NCBI RefSeq assembly: GCF_003325755.1 | Contig: NZ_QORI02000006.1 | Span: forward strand, 185,282-249,281 | DNA from: Pseudomonas sp. SST3 | GTDB lineage: Bacteria; Pseudomonadota; Gammaproteobacteria; Pseudomonadales; Pseudomonadaceae | Length of the DNA stretch: 64,000 nucleotides | Direction of reading: 5' to 3' | In this document: positions 1 to 8,984 of the stretch, in pieces | Numbering within the stretch: position 1 is the stretch's first letter | How the letters are laid out: each line of letters opens with the position of its first letter | Translations under genes and position numbers: made by a program | The notes under the pieces: generated by a model | Seen by the model: the letters and a program-made list of their open reading frames with translations, nothing else | What the model was told of the DNA's origin: nothing | Databases searched by the model: none

Positions 1-595
1 CCAGGCCGATCACCAGTGCCTCACTGCGCAACTCGCCACTGCCGACGGCGATCGCAACGCCGACTACCAACACCGCCATCACGGCGTAGCGCGGCATGAT
101 CCGTTTGAACAGCAGGTAGGTGCCGAACATCGCCAGCACCAGCCAAGGTTGCTCCTTCACCGAAACGAACAAGCCAGTGCCGAAGCGGAACAGGATGCCG
201 GCCAGCATCCCGGCGGAAATTGCCGCGGGCAGCTTGTGGATGATTTTGTCGAACGCGCCGGATAGTCCCACCAGCAGGATAATTAGGCTCGATACGAGGT
301 AGGCGCCGACCGCCTGGTTCATGCTGATGTCGGGCAACATGGTCACCAGCAATGCCGATCCCGGCGCGGACCAGGCGATGATGATCGGTACCTTGTAGCG
401 AAGGCTAAGGACGATACCGAGTACGCCGCTGCCGATGGAAATGGTCCAGACCCAAGACGAGAGTACGTCGTGTGGCAACCCGCCCGCTTTCGCCGCCTGA
501 AAGATGATCACCAACGGGCCGGCGTAAGAGATGACCGTCGCAATGAAACCGGCAACCACGGCGGAGAGGGAGAAGTCTCTGAGTAGCGTATTCAT
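1..595 (-). CDS. benE: Benzoate transporter BenE, 3' end outside window
   Basis: Translating the minus strand from the ATG at 595 gives an uninterrupted hydrophobic protein starting MNTLLRDFSLSAVVAGFIAT, with several membrane helices and the motif YAGPLVIIFQAAK. This is the N-terminal part of the BenE benzoate/H+ symporter family. About 198 residues lie in the window; the family is about 390-400, so the C-terminal half is cut off by the window edge. It is the last gene seen in the ben-cat block and has the same strand as catA, but 393 bp of repeat-rich DNA separates the two, so it may have its own transcript. It would bring benzoate across the inner membrane alongside BenK. Confidence 0.88.
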   Translation of the reverse strand, partial: MNTLLRDFSLSAVVAGFIATVISYAGPLVIIFQAAKAGGLPHDVLSSWVWTISIGSGVLGIVLSLRYKVPIIIAWSAPGSALLVTMLPDISMNQAVGAYLVSSLIILLVGLSGAFDKIIHKLPAAISAGMLAGILFRFGTGLFVSVKEQPWLVLAMFGTYLLFKRIMPRYAVMAVLVVGVAIAVGSGELRSEALVIGL

Positions 596-677
596 GGAGC
601 CTCGCAAGTCAGGCCTGGCTATCCGCGACGGTATCCGGATCGCTCTTGTTGTAGATCACGCATTTGAAACCGTGAAC

Positions 678-968
678 GTAGGGTGGATGACGCTTCATCC
701 ATCCACCGTTGTACTCAGTAAAAGCTGGTGGAAGAACAGAGCGCCATTCCACCCTACGGCCGGTTAGGCATTTGGGGTCGCGTCGATCTGCAGCGCAGAC
801 CGATGCATCCAACAGCTCATCGGACGCATCCTTGCGTCGGGTGGGGTGACGCTTCAACCATCCACCGTCGAACTCCGCAAAAGCCGGTGGATGAAAAGAG
901 CGCCATCCACCCTACGGCCGGTTAGGCATCTGGAGTCGCATCGATCTGCAGCGCAGATCGATGCGATC
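678..968. repeat. Tandem duplicated palindromic repeat between benE and catA
   Basis: This interval fills most of the 393-bp gap between benE and catA. Two imperfect copies of about 130 bp start near 678 and 837. Each contains GACGCTTC(A)-CATCCACC, then a ggtgga...tccacc inverted arm, then CCCTACGGCCGGTTAGGCAT and a CGATCTGCAGCGCAGA palindrome. The spacing between equivalent points is about 159 bp. No convincing gene is present. The arms could fold as hairpins and may terminate or stabilise the catA transcript. Confidence 0.75.
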
Positions 969-988
969 AGGTTACCGGCCTGTTCGGA

Positions 989-1927
989 TCACGCCTGCTG
1001 CAGCGCGCGAGGACGGCTGCTGCGCTGCTCCGCTTCCGGTGCCGGCGCCTGCTGCAGCTGGAAGTCGAACACCACCTCAGCAAAGCGGCCGTCTACGCCA
1101 CGCGCACGCGCCGCTTCCGGATCGTCGTTGAAATGGATGTCGCCGACCAGCCCGTCGCGGGTCGCGTAGGCGAAGTCGTCCCACAGGTACTTGTCGCCCG
1201 ACAGGTTGATCTGCGTGGTCAGGTGGCGATGACCCGGCGCGGAGATGAAGAAATGGATGTGCGCTGGACGCTGACCATGGCGACCGAGCAGGTCGAGCAC
1301 CTCCTGGGTCGGGCCATCCGGCGAGCAGCCATAACCGGACGGCACGATGCTGCGCGCGCGATAGTGGCCTTCGGCGTCAGTAACGATGCGACGGCGCAGG
1401 TTGTAGTCGGACTGGCTCTTGTCGAAGTAGGAGTAGTTGCCCTGGGTATTGGCGTGCCACAGATCAACGACAGCGCCGGCCAGCGGTTTGCCATCGGGTC
1501 CGGTGACCTTGCCCTGAAGGAACATTACCGTGGCAGCCCCATCTTCGCTGCCGTCATCCATACGGACTTCTCCTTCAGCGATCGGCGCACCGGCGACGTA
1601 CAGCGGGCCTTCGATGGTACGCGGGGTGCCACCGGTCAGGCCGATCTGAGCGTCCTTGGCATCTTCGAGCAGGTCGAGGAAATGTTCGAGGCCAAGCCCG
1701 GCCACCAGCAGTCCCGCTTCATTGCGCCCACCGAGGCGGTTGACGTAGTCGACGGCTTTCCAGAATTCGTCCTGGGTGATTTCCAGGTCTTCGATGATCT
1801 TCACGCTGTCCAGCAGGATGCGATTAACGATGTTCTTCATACGGGAGCTGCCCGTGTCATTGTTGAAGCCACTGGCTTCCTTGAAGAACTGCTGGATTTC
1901 AGGGGAATGGGAGATTTTCACAGTCAT
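989..1927 (-). CDS. catA: Catechol 1,2-dioxygenase (intradiol, Fe3+)
   Basis: The 312-residue protein cleaves catechol to cis,cis-muconate. The intradiol dioxygenase signature is complete: Tyr165 (GNYSYF), Tyr199 (PSGYGCSP), His223 and His225 (RPAHIHFF) occupy the four Fe(III) ligand positions known for Pseudomonas CatA (Y164/Y200/H224/H226, shifted by one). The N-terminal helical dimerisation and lipid-binding domain spans about residues 1-105. Length is normal for the family (about 310). It is the last gene of catB-catC-catA, 74 bp after catC, and receives catechol from BenABCD upstream. The extreme C-terminus (PEAEQRSSRPRALQQA) is low-complexity and probably variable between strains. Confidence 0.97.
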   Translation of the reverse strand: MTVKISHSPEIQQFFKEASGFNNDTGSSRMKNIVNRILLDSVKIIEDLEITQDEFWKAVDYVNRLGGRNEAGLLVAGLGLEHFLDLLEDAKDAQIGLTGGTPRTIEGPLYVAGAPIAEGEVRMDDGSEDGAATVMFLQGKVTGPDGKPLAGAVVDLWHANTQGNYSYFDKSQSDYNLRRRIVTDAEGHYRARSIVPSGYGCSPDGPTQEVLDLLGRHGQRPAHIHFFISAPGHRHLTTQINLSGDKYLWDDFAYATRDGLVGDIHFNDDPEAARARGVDGRFAEVVFDFQLQQAPAPEAEQRSSRPRALQQA

Positions 1928-2001
1928 GGCTCAGGCCTCATCTTGTAATTTTTGGTCACGCTGACAACGGACCGGTGCACCCGGTCGATTGAATAACAGG
2001 A

Positions 2002-2292
2002 TCAGCTATCGTCTTCACGGATCGACGAGGGATGCCGGCAAAGGGCGTTGACCTCGATCTCCATGTAGGGATAAAGCGGCAGCTGCATCAGGGTGTCGTG
2101 CAGCTCCTGCACGCTGGCCACATCGAACACGCTGTAGTTGGCGTACTGGCCGGCGATGCGCCACAGGTGGCGCCACTTGCCTTCGCGCATCAGGCCCTGG
2201 GCCAGTTCCTTCTCGTCGGCCTTGAGCTTGGCGGCCTTGGCGGCGTCCATGTCCACCGGCAGTTTTACGATCATCTTTACGTGGAACAGCAT
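2002..2292 (-). CDS. catC: Muconolactone delta-isomerase
   Basis: The 96-residue protein has the full CatC length and its family hallmarks: MLFHVKMIVKLPVDMD at the start, EKELAQGLMREGKWRHLWRI in the middle, and LPLYPYMEIEVNALCRHPSS near the end. It isomerises muconolactone to 3-oxoadipate enol-lactone. It lies 15 bp downstream of catB and 74 bp upstream of catA on the same strand, so the three are very likely co-transcribed. The enol-lactone hydrolase (pcaD) and later steps are not in this window. Confidence 0.97.
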   Translation of the reverse strand: MLFHVKMIVKLPVDMDAAKAAKLKADEKELAQGLMREGKWRHLWRIAGQYANYSVFDVASVQELHDTLMQLPLYPYMEIEVNALCRHPSSIREDDS

Positions 2293-2307
2293 CTTTTCAG
2301 CCTCCGG

Positions 2308-3429
2308 TTACTTGCGACTGAAGAACGCCAGGCGCTCTTCATCCAGGGTCAGGCCGAGACCCGGCGTGCGCGGCACTTCCAGTTGGAAGTCGCGGTAAAC
2401 AGGCGCCTCGGTGACGATTTCTTCGGTGAGCAGCAGCGGGCCGAACAGCTCGGTTGCCCAGGTGAGCTTGTTGAGGGTGACGAACGCATGCGCCGAGGCC
2501 AGGGTGCCGATGGCGCCTTCGAGCATGGTGCCGCCATACAGCGCAATGCCCGCAGCGTCGGCGATCTGCGCGGTGCGTAGTACGGCACGCGGGCCGCCGT
2601 TCTTGGCGATCTTCAGGGCGAAGATGCTGGCCGCGCCGTCGGCTGCCAGGCTGAAGGCGTCCTCCACGCTTTCGATGGACTCATCAGCCATGATCGGCGC
2701 GGGGCTGCGCTGGTTCAGGCGAATCTGCCCACCGCGGTTGATTCGCGAGATCGGCTGCTCGATCAGGTCGATGCCGTTGTCGCCGAGAATCTGGCAGGCG
2801 CGGATGGCCTGGGATTCATCCCAGTACTGGTTCACATCGACGCGCACGCTGGCACGGTCACCCAGCGCTTTCTTGATCTCGATGACGTGCTTGAGATCGG
2901 CGTTCAGCTCGTTGGCACCGATCTTCAGCTTGAAGATACGATGGCGACGGATGTCCAGCATGTGCTCGGCTTCTTCGATGTCCTTGGCTGTATTGCCGCT
3001 GGCCAGGGTCCAGGCCACTTCCAGACTGTCGCGAACGCGGCCACCGAGCAGCTCGCTGACCGGCAGTCCGAGGCGTTTGCCCTGGGCGTCGAGCAGCGCG
3101 CTTTCCAGGCCGGACTTGGCAAAGGTGTTGCCCTTCGCCGCCTTGTCCAGACGCAGCATGGCTGCGTTGATATTCGCCGCATCCTGACCCACCAGCAGCG
3201 GGCCGAGATGGCTGTCGATGTTCTGCTTGATGCTTTCCGGGCTCTCGTTGCCGTAGGCCAGCCCACCGATGGTGGTGGATTCGCCGATGCCTTCGATACC
3301 GTCGCTGCAGCGGACACGGATCACCACAAGCGTCTGCTTCTGCATGGTGTGCATGGCCAGCTTGTGCGGGCGAATGGTCGGCAGGTCGACGACGATCGCC
3401 TGGATGCTTTCAATCAGGATGGGGCTCAT
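2308..3429 (-). CDS. catB: Muconate cycloisomerase I
   Basis: The 373-residue enolase-superfamily enzyme has every catalytic residue of Pseudomonas putida muconate-lactonising enzyme at the same number: Lys167 and Lys169 (FKLKIG), Mn ligands Asp198 (RVDVNQ), Glu224 (LIEQP) and Asp249 (MADES), and Lys273 (ALKIAKNGG). It converts cis,cis-muconate to muconolactone. The start matches the family (MSPILIESIQAIVVDLPTIR). It lies 36 bp after benK and just before catC. A CatR-type LysR gene usually sits divergently next to catB; none is here, and catB continues the ben operon direction. Confidence 0.97.
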   Translation of the reverse strand: MSPILIESIQAIVVDLPTIRPHKLAMHTMQKQTLVVIRVRCSDGIEGIGESTTIGGLAYGNESPESIKQNIDSHLGPLLVGQDAANINAAMLRLDKAAKGNTFAKSGLESALLDAQGKRLGLPVSELLGGRVRDSLEVAWTLASGNTAKDIEEAEHMLDIRRHRIFKLKIGANELNADLKHVIEIKKALGDRASVRVDVNQYWDESQAIRACQILGDNGIDLIEQPISRINRGGQIRLNQRSPAPIMADESIESVEDAFSLAADGAASIFALKIAKNGGPRAVLRTAQIADAAGIALYGGTMLEGAIGTLASAHAFVTLNKLTWATELFGPLLLTEEIVTEAPVYRDFQLEVPRTPGLGLTLDEERLAFFSRK

Positions 3430-3465
3430 ATCGATTTCCGATTTCCAGTTTTTCGAGATCAGGGA

Positions 3466-4809
3466 TCAGGCCTTGGCCGCCGACATCATCACCGGCGCGG
3501 TCGCACTGCTGCGCCTGCCGGAAATGGTGAAGACAGTCATGGCCACGGCAGCAATGACACCTGGTACGGCGAACGCCATGAAGTTCAGCTGCAGCGGCAG
3601 ATTGATACCCAGCAGCGCACCACCTAACAGCGGACCGACGATCGCGCCGTTGCGACCGATGCCCGATGCCCAGCCAAGACCGGTGGAGCGAATCGACAGG
3701 CCGTAGAACTGCGCAGCGGCTGCGTACAGCAGAATTTGAGTGCCGATCACGGTGGCGCCAGCGATGAAGATCAGGGTGTAGAGCACCGGCATCGGGGTCT
3801 TGAAGCCCAGCAGACTGATGGAAACCACGGACACCGCGAAGAACGCCACCACCACTTTGGACAGATTGAAACGATCACCCAGCCAGCCGCCAAGAATCGC
3901 GCCGGCCATGCCGCCAAAGTTCAGCGCAAGCAAGAAGGACAGACTCGAACCCAGGCTGTAGCCGGCATTGGCCATCAGCTTGGGCAGCCAGGAACCCAGC
4001 GCGTAGACCATCAGCAGGCAGCAGAAGAACGCAACCCAGATCGACACCGTGCGCACGCCACGGCCGTCACGAAACAATGCGAGTACCGAGGCGCTCTTGC
4101 CCTTGACGTCGGTCATCACCAGGTCGTCGGCTGCGGTCAGTTGGCGACTCGGATCGACCTTGTTGAGCAACGCACGCGCCTGATCGGTACGCCCCTGACG
4201 AACCAGGAAGCCTACGGATTCCGGCAGGCGCCAGAGAATCACCGGCAACAGCAGCAGCGGCACGGCAGCGGCGAAGAACATGGCTTCCCAGCCGAAACGC
4301 GGCAGCATGTAGATGCCCAGTCCCGCAGAGAGCATGCCGCCCAGCGAGTAACCACTGAACATGACCGCTACCAGGGTGCTACGCAGTTTCTTCGGCGCGT
4401 ACTCGTTCATCAGCGCGACGACGTTGGGCATCAAGCCACCGCAGCCGAGACCGGCGAGGAAGCGAAAGATGCCGAACTCAGTTGGCGTACTGGCGAAGCC
4501 ATTGAGCACCGTCGCGCCGCTGAACAGCACGAAGCAGATGGCGATGCCCATCCGGCGGCCGATGCGGTCGGCCAGGGTGCCGAATACCAGGGCACCGAAC
4601 ATCATGCCGAACAGCGCGTAGCTGCCCAGAGCGCCGGCTTCCAGCGGGGTCAGCCCCCACTCTTTCATGATCACCGGCAGCACCACGCCATAGATGAACA
4701 GGTCATAGCCGTCGAATATCAACAGCAATGCGCACAGGCTCACGACCAACCAGTGAAACCCGCTGAAGCGGGCGTTATCGATGACTTCGTGTACGTCTAT
4801 CTTTCGCAT
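3466..4809 (-). CDS. benK: Benzoate MFS transporter (AAHS family)
   Basis: This is a 447-residue major facilitator with about 12 membrane segments, similar to BenK/PcaK aromatic acid:H+ symporters. The N-terminus HWLVVSLCALLLIFDGYDLF carries the D-G-Y-D motif of helix 1 typical of the AAHS family, and GTLADRIGRR is the MFS loop 2-3 motif. The open frame extends 41 codons upstream, but the start at 4809 (MRKIDVHEVIDNARFSGFHW) fits the family and avoids an arginine-rich unconserved leader. It lies between benD and catB and would import benzoate for the pathway. Confidence 0.92.
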   Translation of the reverse strand: MRKIDVHEVIDNARFSGFHWLVVSLCALLLIFDGYDLFIYGVVLPVIMKEWGLTPLEAGALGSYALFGMMFGALVFGTLADRIGRRMGIAICFVLFSGATVLNGFASTPTEFGIFRFLAGLGCGGLMPNVVALMNEYAPKKLRSTLVAVMFSGYSLGGMLSAGLGIYMLPRFGWEAMFFAAAVPLLLLPVILWRLPESVGFLVRQGRTDQARALLNKVDPSRQLTAADDLVMTDVKGKSASVLALFRDGRGVRTVSIWVAFFCCLLMVYALGSWLPKLMANAGYSLGSSLSFLLALNFGGMAGAILGGWLGDRFNLSKVVVAFFAVSVVSISLLGFKTPMPVLYTLIFIAGATVIGTQILLYAAAAQFYGLSIRSTGLGWASGIGRNGAIVGPLLGGALLGINLPLQLNFMAFAVPGVIAAVAMTVFTISGRRSSATAPVMMSAAKA

Positions 4810-4953
4810 GGCATGACTCTCTATTGTTTTTGTATGTCTTTTATTCGCCGGCCGTAGCGGCTCAGCTCTCGTCGCTGCGCCGCGCATGCCAGCTGCGCGA
4901 CGGATTACTGCTTGCAGAGCGGCAAGGCCCAAGCGACCTTGTCTTTCGGATCT

Positions 4954-5733
4954 CTAGCCCAGGTCGCCGCCACCCACCGGCAGGGTCACGCCGGTGATGT
5001 AGGACGCATCATCGGAGGCGAGGAAGAGAATCGCGCCAGCCTGCTCGTCGATGGTTCCGTAGCGCTTCATCAGGGTTGAATCGACGGTCTGGTCGATGAT
5101 CTGCTGGTACCAGACTCTCTCCTGCTCGGTCTGCTCGGCGCTGTTGCGCGGGATACGACGCGGTGGCGCTTCGGTACCGCCCGGTGCGGTGGCGTTGACG
5201 CGAATGCCGCGCTGGGCGTTCTCGAAGGCGAGGCAGGCAGTCAGCGCATTCACGCCGCCCTTGGCCGCGCCATAGGGCACGCGGTTTACGCTGCGAGTAG
5301 CAATCGAGGACACGTTGACGATGGCGCCCGAGCCCTGCTCCAGCATGTGTGGTAGCGCGGCATGGCAGCACCACAACGTAGGGAACAGCGAGCGGCGGAC
5401 TTCGGCTTCGATCTCGTGCTCCTGGTAATGCTCGAACGGCTTGGCCCAGATGGTCCCGCCGACGTTATTGACCAGGATGTCCATGCGCCCGAAGCGCTCC
5501 TTGGCCGCACTCATCACGCGGTGGCAATCGGCGAACTGTTCGAGGTCGGCTGTCAGTGTCAGCACCTCGACACCCTTCGCGCCCAGCTCGTCGGCGAGCT
5601 CGTGGACCAGTTCGGAGCGGTCGACCAACAATAGGCGGCTGCCCTCCTCTCCCATACGCTCGGCCACGCGACGACCGATGCCCTGCGCGGCGCCGGTGAT
5701 CACTGCAACCTTGTTTTCAAAACGCTTGTTCAT
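4954..5733 (-). CDS. benD: cis-1,6-dihydroxycyclohexa-2,4-diene-1-carboxylate dehydrogenase
   Basis: The 259-residue short-chain dehydrogenase oxidises and decarboxylates the benzoate cis-diol made by BenABC to catechol, with NAD+. The Rossmann motif TGAAQGIG lies at about residues 13-20, NNVG at 89-92, a catalytic serine in NVSSIA (about 142) and the Tyr154-x3-Lys158 pair in VPYGAAKGG. Length is normal. A REP-type inverted repeat sits between benC and benD, which may modulate expression of the distal operon. Confidence 0.96.
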   Translation of the reverse strand: MNKRFENKVAVITGAAQGIGRRVAERMGEEGSRLLLVDRSELVHELADELGAKGVEVLTLTADLEQFADCHRVMSAAKERFGRMDILVNNVGGTIWAKPFEHYQEHEIEAEVRRSLFPTLWCCHAALPHMLEQGSGAIVNVSSIATRSVNRVPYGAAKGGVNALTACLAFENAQRGIRVNATAPGGTEAPPRRIPRNSAEQTEQERVWYQQIIDQTVDSTLMKRYGTIDEQAGAILFLASDDASYITGVTLPVGGGDLG

Positions 5734-5772
5734 CTACCCATCCTCGATGTGTTCGAAGCCACGCACGCCCCT

Positions 5773-5864
5773 TGTAGGAGCGAGCTTGCTCGCGAAGCTT
5801 TTCGGTGCAGATCCAGACGGTTGGCGGCGTGCCGGCCCATTCGCGAGCAAGCTCGCTCCTACAG
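5773..5864. repeat. REP inverted pair between benC and benD
   Basis: TGTAGGAGCGAGCTTGCTCGCG at the left and its near-complement CGCGAGCAAGCTCGCTCCTACA at the right enclose about 45 bp. Each arm is itself a small hairpin. This is the common Pseudomonas REP/BIME arrangement. It fills the 153-bp gap between benC and benD inside the operon and could slow mRNA decay or cause partial termination. Confidence 0.9.
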
Positions 5865-5886
5865 CAAAACCTTGCCCACCTTGCCC

Positions 5887-6897
5887 TCAGGCGCTGGCTG
5901 CAAACTTTTCGTAGTAGAAATTCGCCGGCTCCAGGCCCTGTTCACGAATGAACTGGCTGACCGCCTCGACCATCGGTGGCGGGCCGCAAAGGTAGATATC
6001 CACCTCGCCGTCGTTGAGGTGCTTGGGCTCGATGTGCTGAGTCACATAGCCCTTTTGCGGGTAGGCACTGTCCGGGCTGGCGACGCAGGCGCTGTAGGTG
6101 AAATTGGGTATGCGCGCGGCGAAGGCCTCGAGCTTGTCCATCTCCACCAAGTCGTGGTCGTGGGTGACGCCGTAGATCAGGTGCAGCGGGTGCTCACTAC
6201 CCTGCTCGGCAATCTTCTCCAGCATCGCGGTGAATGGCGCGAGGCCCGTCCCGCCAGCCAGCAGCAACAGCGGCCGCTTGATCTCGCGCAGATAGAAAGC
6301 GCCCAGTGGCCCCGCCAGATTGACGCTATCACCCGCCTTGGCAAGCCCGGTCAGGAAACTGCTCATCAGCCCACCCGGCACGTTGCGGATAAGGAAGCTG
6401 ACCTCGCCATCCTTCTGCAGCGAGCTGAAGGAATAGGCGCGGGTCTGGTCACTGCCCGGCACCTGCAGATTAACGTACTGCCCTGGCAGGAACGCCAGCT
6501 GATTCAGCGACTCGCCCCGGATGGACAGCGCGATGGTGCTTTCGGATAGCTGGCGGACATTGCTGATCGAAGCTTCGTAGCTGGCCTGCTGGGTCTTGCA
6601 GATATCCGAGGCGGCTGGCACGCGAATCACACAGTCGCTCTCGGCACGCATCTGGCAGGTCAGCACGTAGCCTTGCTCGGCTTCGTCTTCGCTCAACGCA
6701 TCCTCGATGTATTCCTCACCGAGGTCGTAGCTGCCGCTCTCAGCGAAGCATTTGCAGGCGCCGCACGCGCCGTCACGGCAGTCCAGCGGCACGTTGATGC
6801 CTTGACGATAAGCCGCATCAGCTACGGTTTCGCCGATATTGGCGTCGATGAAACGAGTGACGCCGTCTTCAAAGTTCAATGCAATCTTGTGGGTCAT
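5887..6897 (-). CDS. benC: Benzoate 1,2-dioxygenase electron transfer component
   Basis: The 336-residue iron-sulfur flavoprotein passes electrons from NADH to the BenAB oxygenase. An N-terminal plant-type [2Fe-2S] ferredoxin domain has Cys40, Cys45, Cys48 and Cys81 (LDCRDGACGACKC ... LTCQM). The FAD-binding motif RAYSFSS lies at about 153-159, the NAD-binding motif AGGTGLAP at about 214-221, and YLCGPPPMVEAV near the end. This ferredoxin-FNR order is typical of class IB dioxygenase reductases. It begins 10 bp after benB. Confidence 0.97.
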   Translation of the reverse strand: MTHKIALNFEDGVTRFIDANIGETVADAAYRQGINVPLDCRDGACGACKCFAESGSYDLGEEYIEDALSEDEAEQGYVLTCQMRAESDCVIRVPAASDICKTQQASYEASISNVRQLSESTIALSIRGESLNQLAFLPGQYVNLQVPGSDQTRAYSFSSLQKDGEVSFLIRNVPGGLMSSFLTGLAKAGDSVNLAGPLGAFYLREIKRPLLLLAGGTGLAPFTAMLEKIAEQGSEHPLHLIYGVTHDHDLVEMDKLEAFAARIPNFTYSACVASPDSAYPQKGYVTQHIEPKHLNDGEVDIYLCGPPPMVEAVSQFIREQGLEPANFYYEKFAASA

Positions 6898-6907
6898 GGC
6901 GGCGCCC

Positions 6908-7396
6908 TCAGAGGTGGTATACGTCGATCATCTGGCGGATGTAGTCATTCTTCAGCACGACCTTCTTGGCCTTGATCAGCGGGTTTTCGCCGCGTGTGTC
7001 GAGGGTGTAGAAGTTGGTGCCGTAGAAGTGATCTACCGTCTTGTACCGGAAGCTCATCGTGTGCCAGTTGTAGCGCAGCTTGCAGAAGCCATCGGACTGC
7101 TCGAGCAACTCCAGGTTGCTGATGTTGTGGCTGGTGCGGGTATCCGGAACGGTGGCGCTGGAGCGCTCGGTCTTGATGCGGAAAACCCGATCTTCGAGGC
7201 CGCCACGATTGCCGTACCAGATCAGCGAAATTTCACGCTGCGGGTCTTCGGTCAGTTGGTCACGATCGTCCCAGGCCGGCATCCAGAAGGTGGCGTCCGG
7301 CGCGTACATTTCCAGCCAGCTTTCCCACTGTTTGTCGTCGAGGTAGCGCGCCTCACGGTAGAGGAAGTCGCGCGCAGCGTCGTAGGAGATGGTCAT
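6908..7396 (-). CDS. benB: Benzoate 1,2-dioxygenase small (beta) subunit
   Basis: The 162-residue protein matches the ring-hydroxylating dioxygenase beta-subunit family in length and sequence: YDAARDFLYREARYLDDKQWESWLEMY near the start, LRYNWHTMSFRYKTVDHFYGTNFY near the end. It is structural and has no redox centre; it pairs with BenA in a hexamer. Its ATG lies directly after the benA stop (7397), consistent with translational coupling. Confidence 0.97.
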   Translation of the reverse strand: MTISYDAARDFLYREARYLDDKQWESWLEMYAPDATFWMPAWDDRDQLTEDPQREISLIWYGNRGGLEDRVFRIKTERSSATVPDTRTSHNISNLELLEQSDGFCKLRYNWHTMSFRYKTVDHFYGTNFYTLDTRGENPLIKAKKVVLKNDYIRQMIDVYHL

Positions 7397-8757
7397 TTAT
7401 GCGCCCTCCACATGGATCAGCTGATCCTGTTCCGCCTTGACGGCCTTGATCATCTGCTGCTGCCAGTACTGGTGCTGCATGACGAACAGGCCTTCGTCTT
7501 CCGAGCGAACGCCGCTCAGTTTGGGATGCAGATCGATCTCCTTCGCACCCTCGTCGGGCCCTTCGATCCAGTGCTTGGCACCGCGGGACATGTCGTTCCA
7601 CTCCATGGCGCGTCCCTGGAAGCCGGCCTGACAGGCGCGGAATTCTTCCAGGTCATCCGGCGTGGCCATGCCGCTGACGTTGAAGAAGTCTTCGTACTGA
7701 CGAATGCGGGTGGCTCGCGCTCGGCACTCTCACCCTTGGGTGCGATGCAGTAGATGGTGACTTCAGTCTCGTCGACCGAGATCGGCCGGGCGATGCGCAG
7801 CTGCGAGCCGAACTGATCCATGAGATACAGGTTCGGGTATAGGCAGAGGTTGCGGGAGTTGCCGATCATCCAGTCGGTACGTGCCTGACCGAACTCAGCG
7901 ATCATTTCTTCGCGGCGCGCGTGGAGCGGCCGGTCTTCCGGGTTGTCCCAGCGAGTCCAGAGCAGCAGATGGCCGTTCTCGAAAGAGTAGAAGCCACCGC
8001 CCTTCTTGCCCCAGCCACCGGCGCTCATGGTGCGGATCTCTTCACCGGCTTCGCGCAGCTTGCGCTGGTTCTGCGTGGCGGCGTAGTTCCAGTGCACGGC
8101 CGTGACATGGTAGCCATCGGCGCCGTTCTCCGCCGTCAGCTTCCAGTTGCCGCCAAAGACGTAGCTGGAAGAGCCACGCAGCACCTCGATGCCTTCGGGC
8201 GACTGGTCAACGACCATGTCGATGATCTTCTTCGACTCGCCAAGGAATTCGTCCAGCGGAGCGACATCCTCACGCAAGCTGCCAAACAGGAAGCCGCGAT
8301 AGGACTCGAAGCGGGCGATCTTCTTCAGATCATGCGAGCCATCGCAGTTAAAGCTGTCCGGGTAGCCGGCTTCCTTCGGGTCCTTGACCTTCAACAGCTT
8401 GCCGGAGTTATTGAACGTCCAGCCATGGAAGGGGCAGGTGTAGGTAGCCTTGTTACCGCTCTTGAAGCGGCAGAGCATGGCACCACGGTGACTGCAGGCA
8501 TTGATGAAGGCGTTGAGTTCGCCTTCCTTGTTGCGCGCAATGAAGATCGGCTGACGACCCATGTAGGTCGTGTAGTAGTCGTTCTTTTCGGGGATCTGGC
8601 TCTCATGAGCGAGATACAGCCAGTTGCCCTCGAAGATGTGTTTCATCTCCAGTTCGAACAACCGAGGGTCGGTGAACATCTCGCGCTTGCAGCGAAAGAT
8701 GCCCTTCTCTTTGTCGTCTTCAACAAGCGAATCAAGGTAGTCGAATCCCAGGGACAT
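7397..8757 (-). pseudogene. benA: Benzoate 1,2-dioxygenase large (alpha) subunit, frameshifted
   Basis: BenA is the catalytic Rieske oxygenase subunit. I start it at 8757 ([15 protein letters not shown]) because GGAGG lies 8 bases upstream; an in-frame ATG at 8772 is less likely. The Rieske cluster is intact (Cys88-x-His90, 17 residues, Cys108-x2-His111) and mononuclear iron ligands are visible as [10 protein letters not shown] (His217, His222). The frame breaks at about 7711-7720, after [10 protein letters not shown]. The remaining 90 residues ([19 protein letters not shown]...) continue in the next frame to the stop at 7397. Inserting one base (GCGCG to GCGCCG on the coding strand) restores [16 protein letters not shown] and a 453-residue protein, the normal length. 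Either the organism has a recent null allele or the sequence has a one-base error. Confidence 0.9.
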
Positions 8758-8821
8758 GACCGGGGCCTCCATTGTTATTGTGTCTACGTGATGAAGGCTA
8801 CGGCTCGGGAGACGGCATCAA

Positions 8822-8858
8822 TATCCGATTCCTGCAGCACCTTTATCCGTTTTCTGCA
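8822..8858 (-). promoter_or_regulatory. Pair of BenR/XylS-type binding repeats upstream of benA
   Basis: On the minus strand there are two direct repeats of TGCA-N6-GGATA: TGCAGAAAACGGATA (8858-8844) and TGCAGGAATCGGATA (8836-8822). They are 22 bp apart start to start. TGCA-N6-GGNTA is the known target of XylS at Pm and of BenR at the benA promoter. The proximal site ends 64 bp before the benA start, which suits activation from a promoter between them. BenR is encoded 2.2 kb upstream. Confidence 0.85.
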
Positions 8859-8984
8859 AAACAACGGGGTGGCGTGGCCCGGCAAGGTCGAGCGACCTCG
8901 CGGCACGTTTCGTGACTATCAAAAGACTGCGTGTCGCGGCGATTCAGCATTGTCTGAGGGAGGACTCGGTCGATGGACCAGCTG

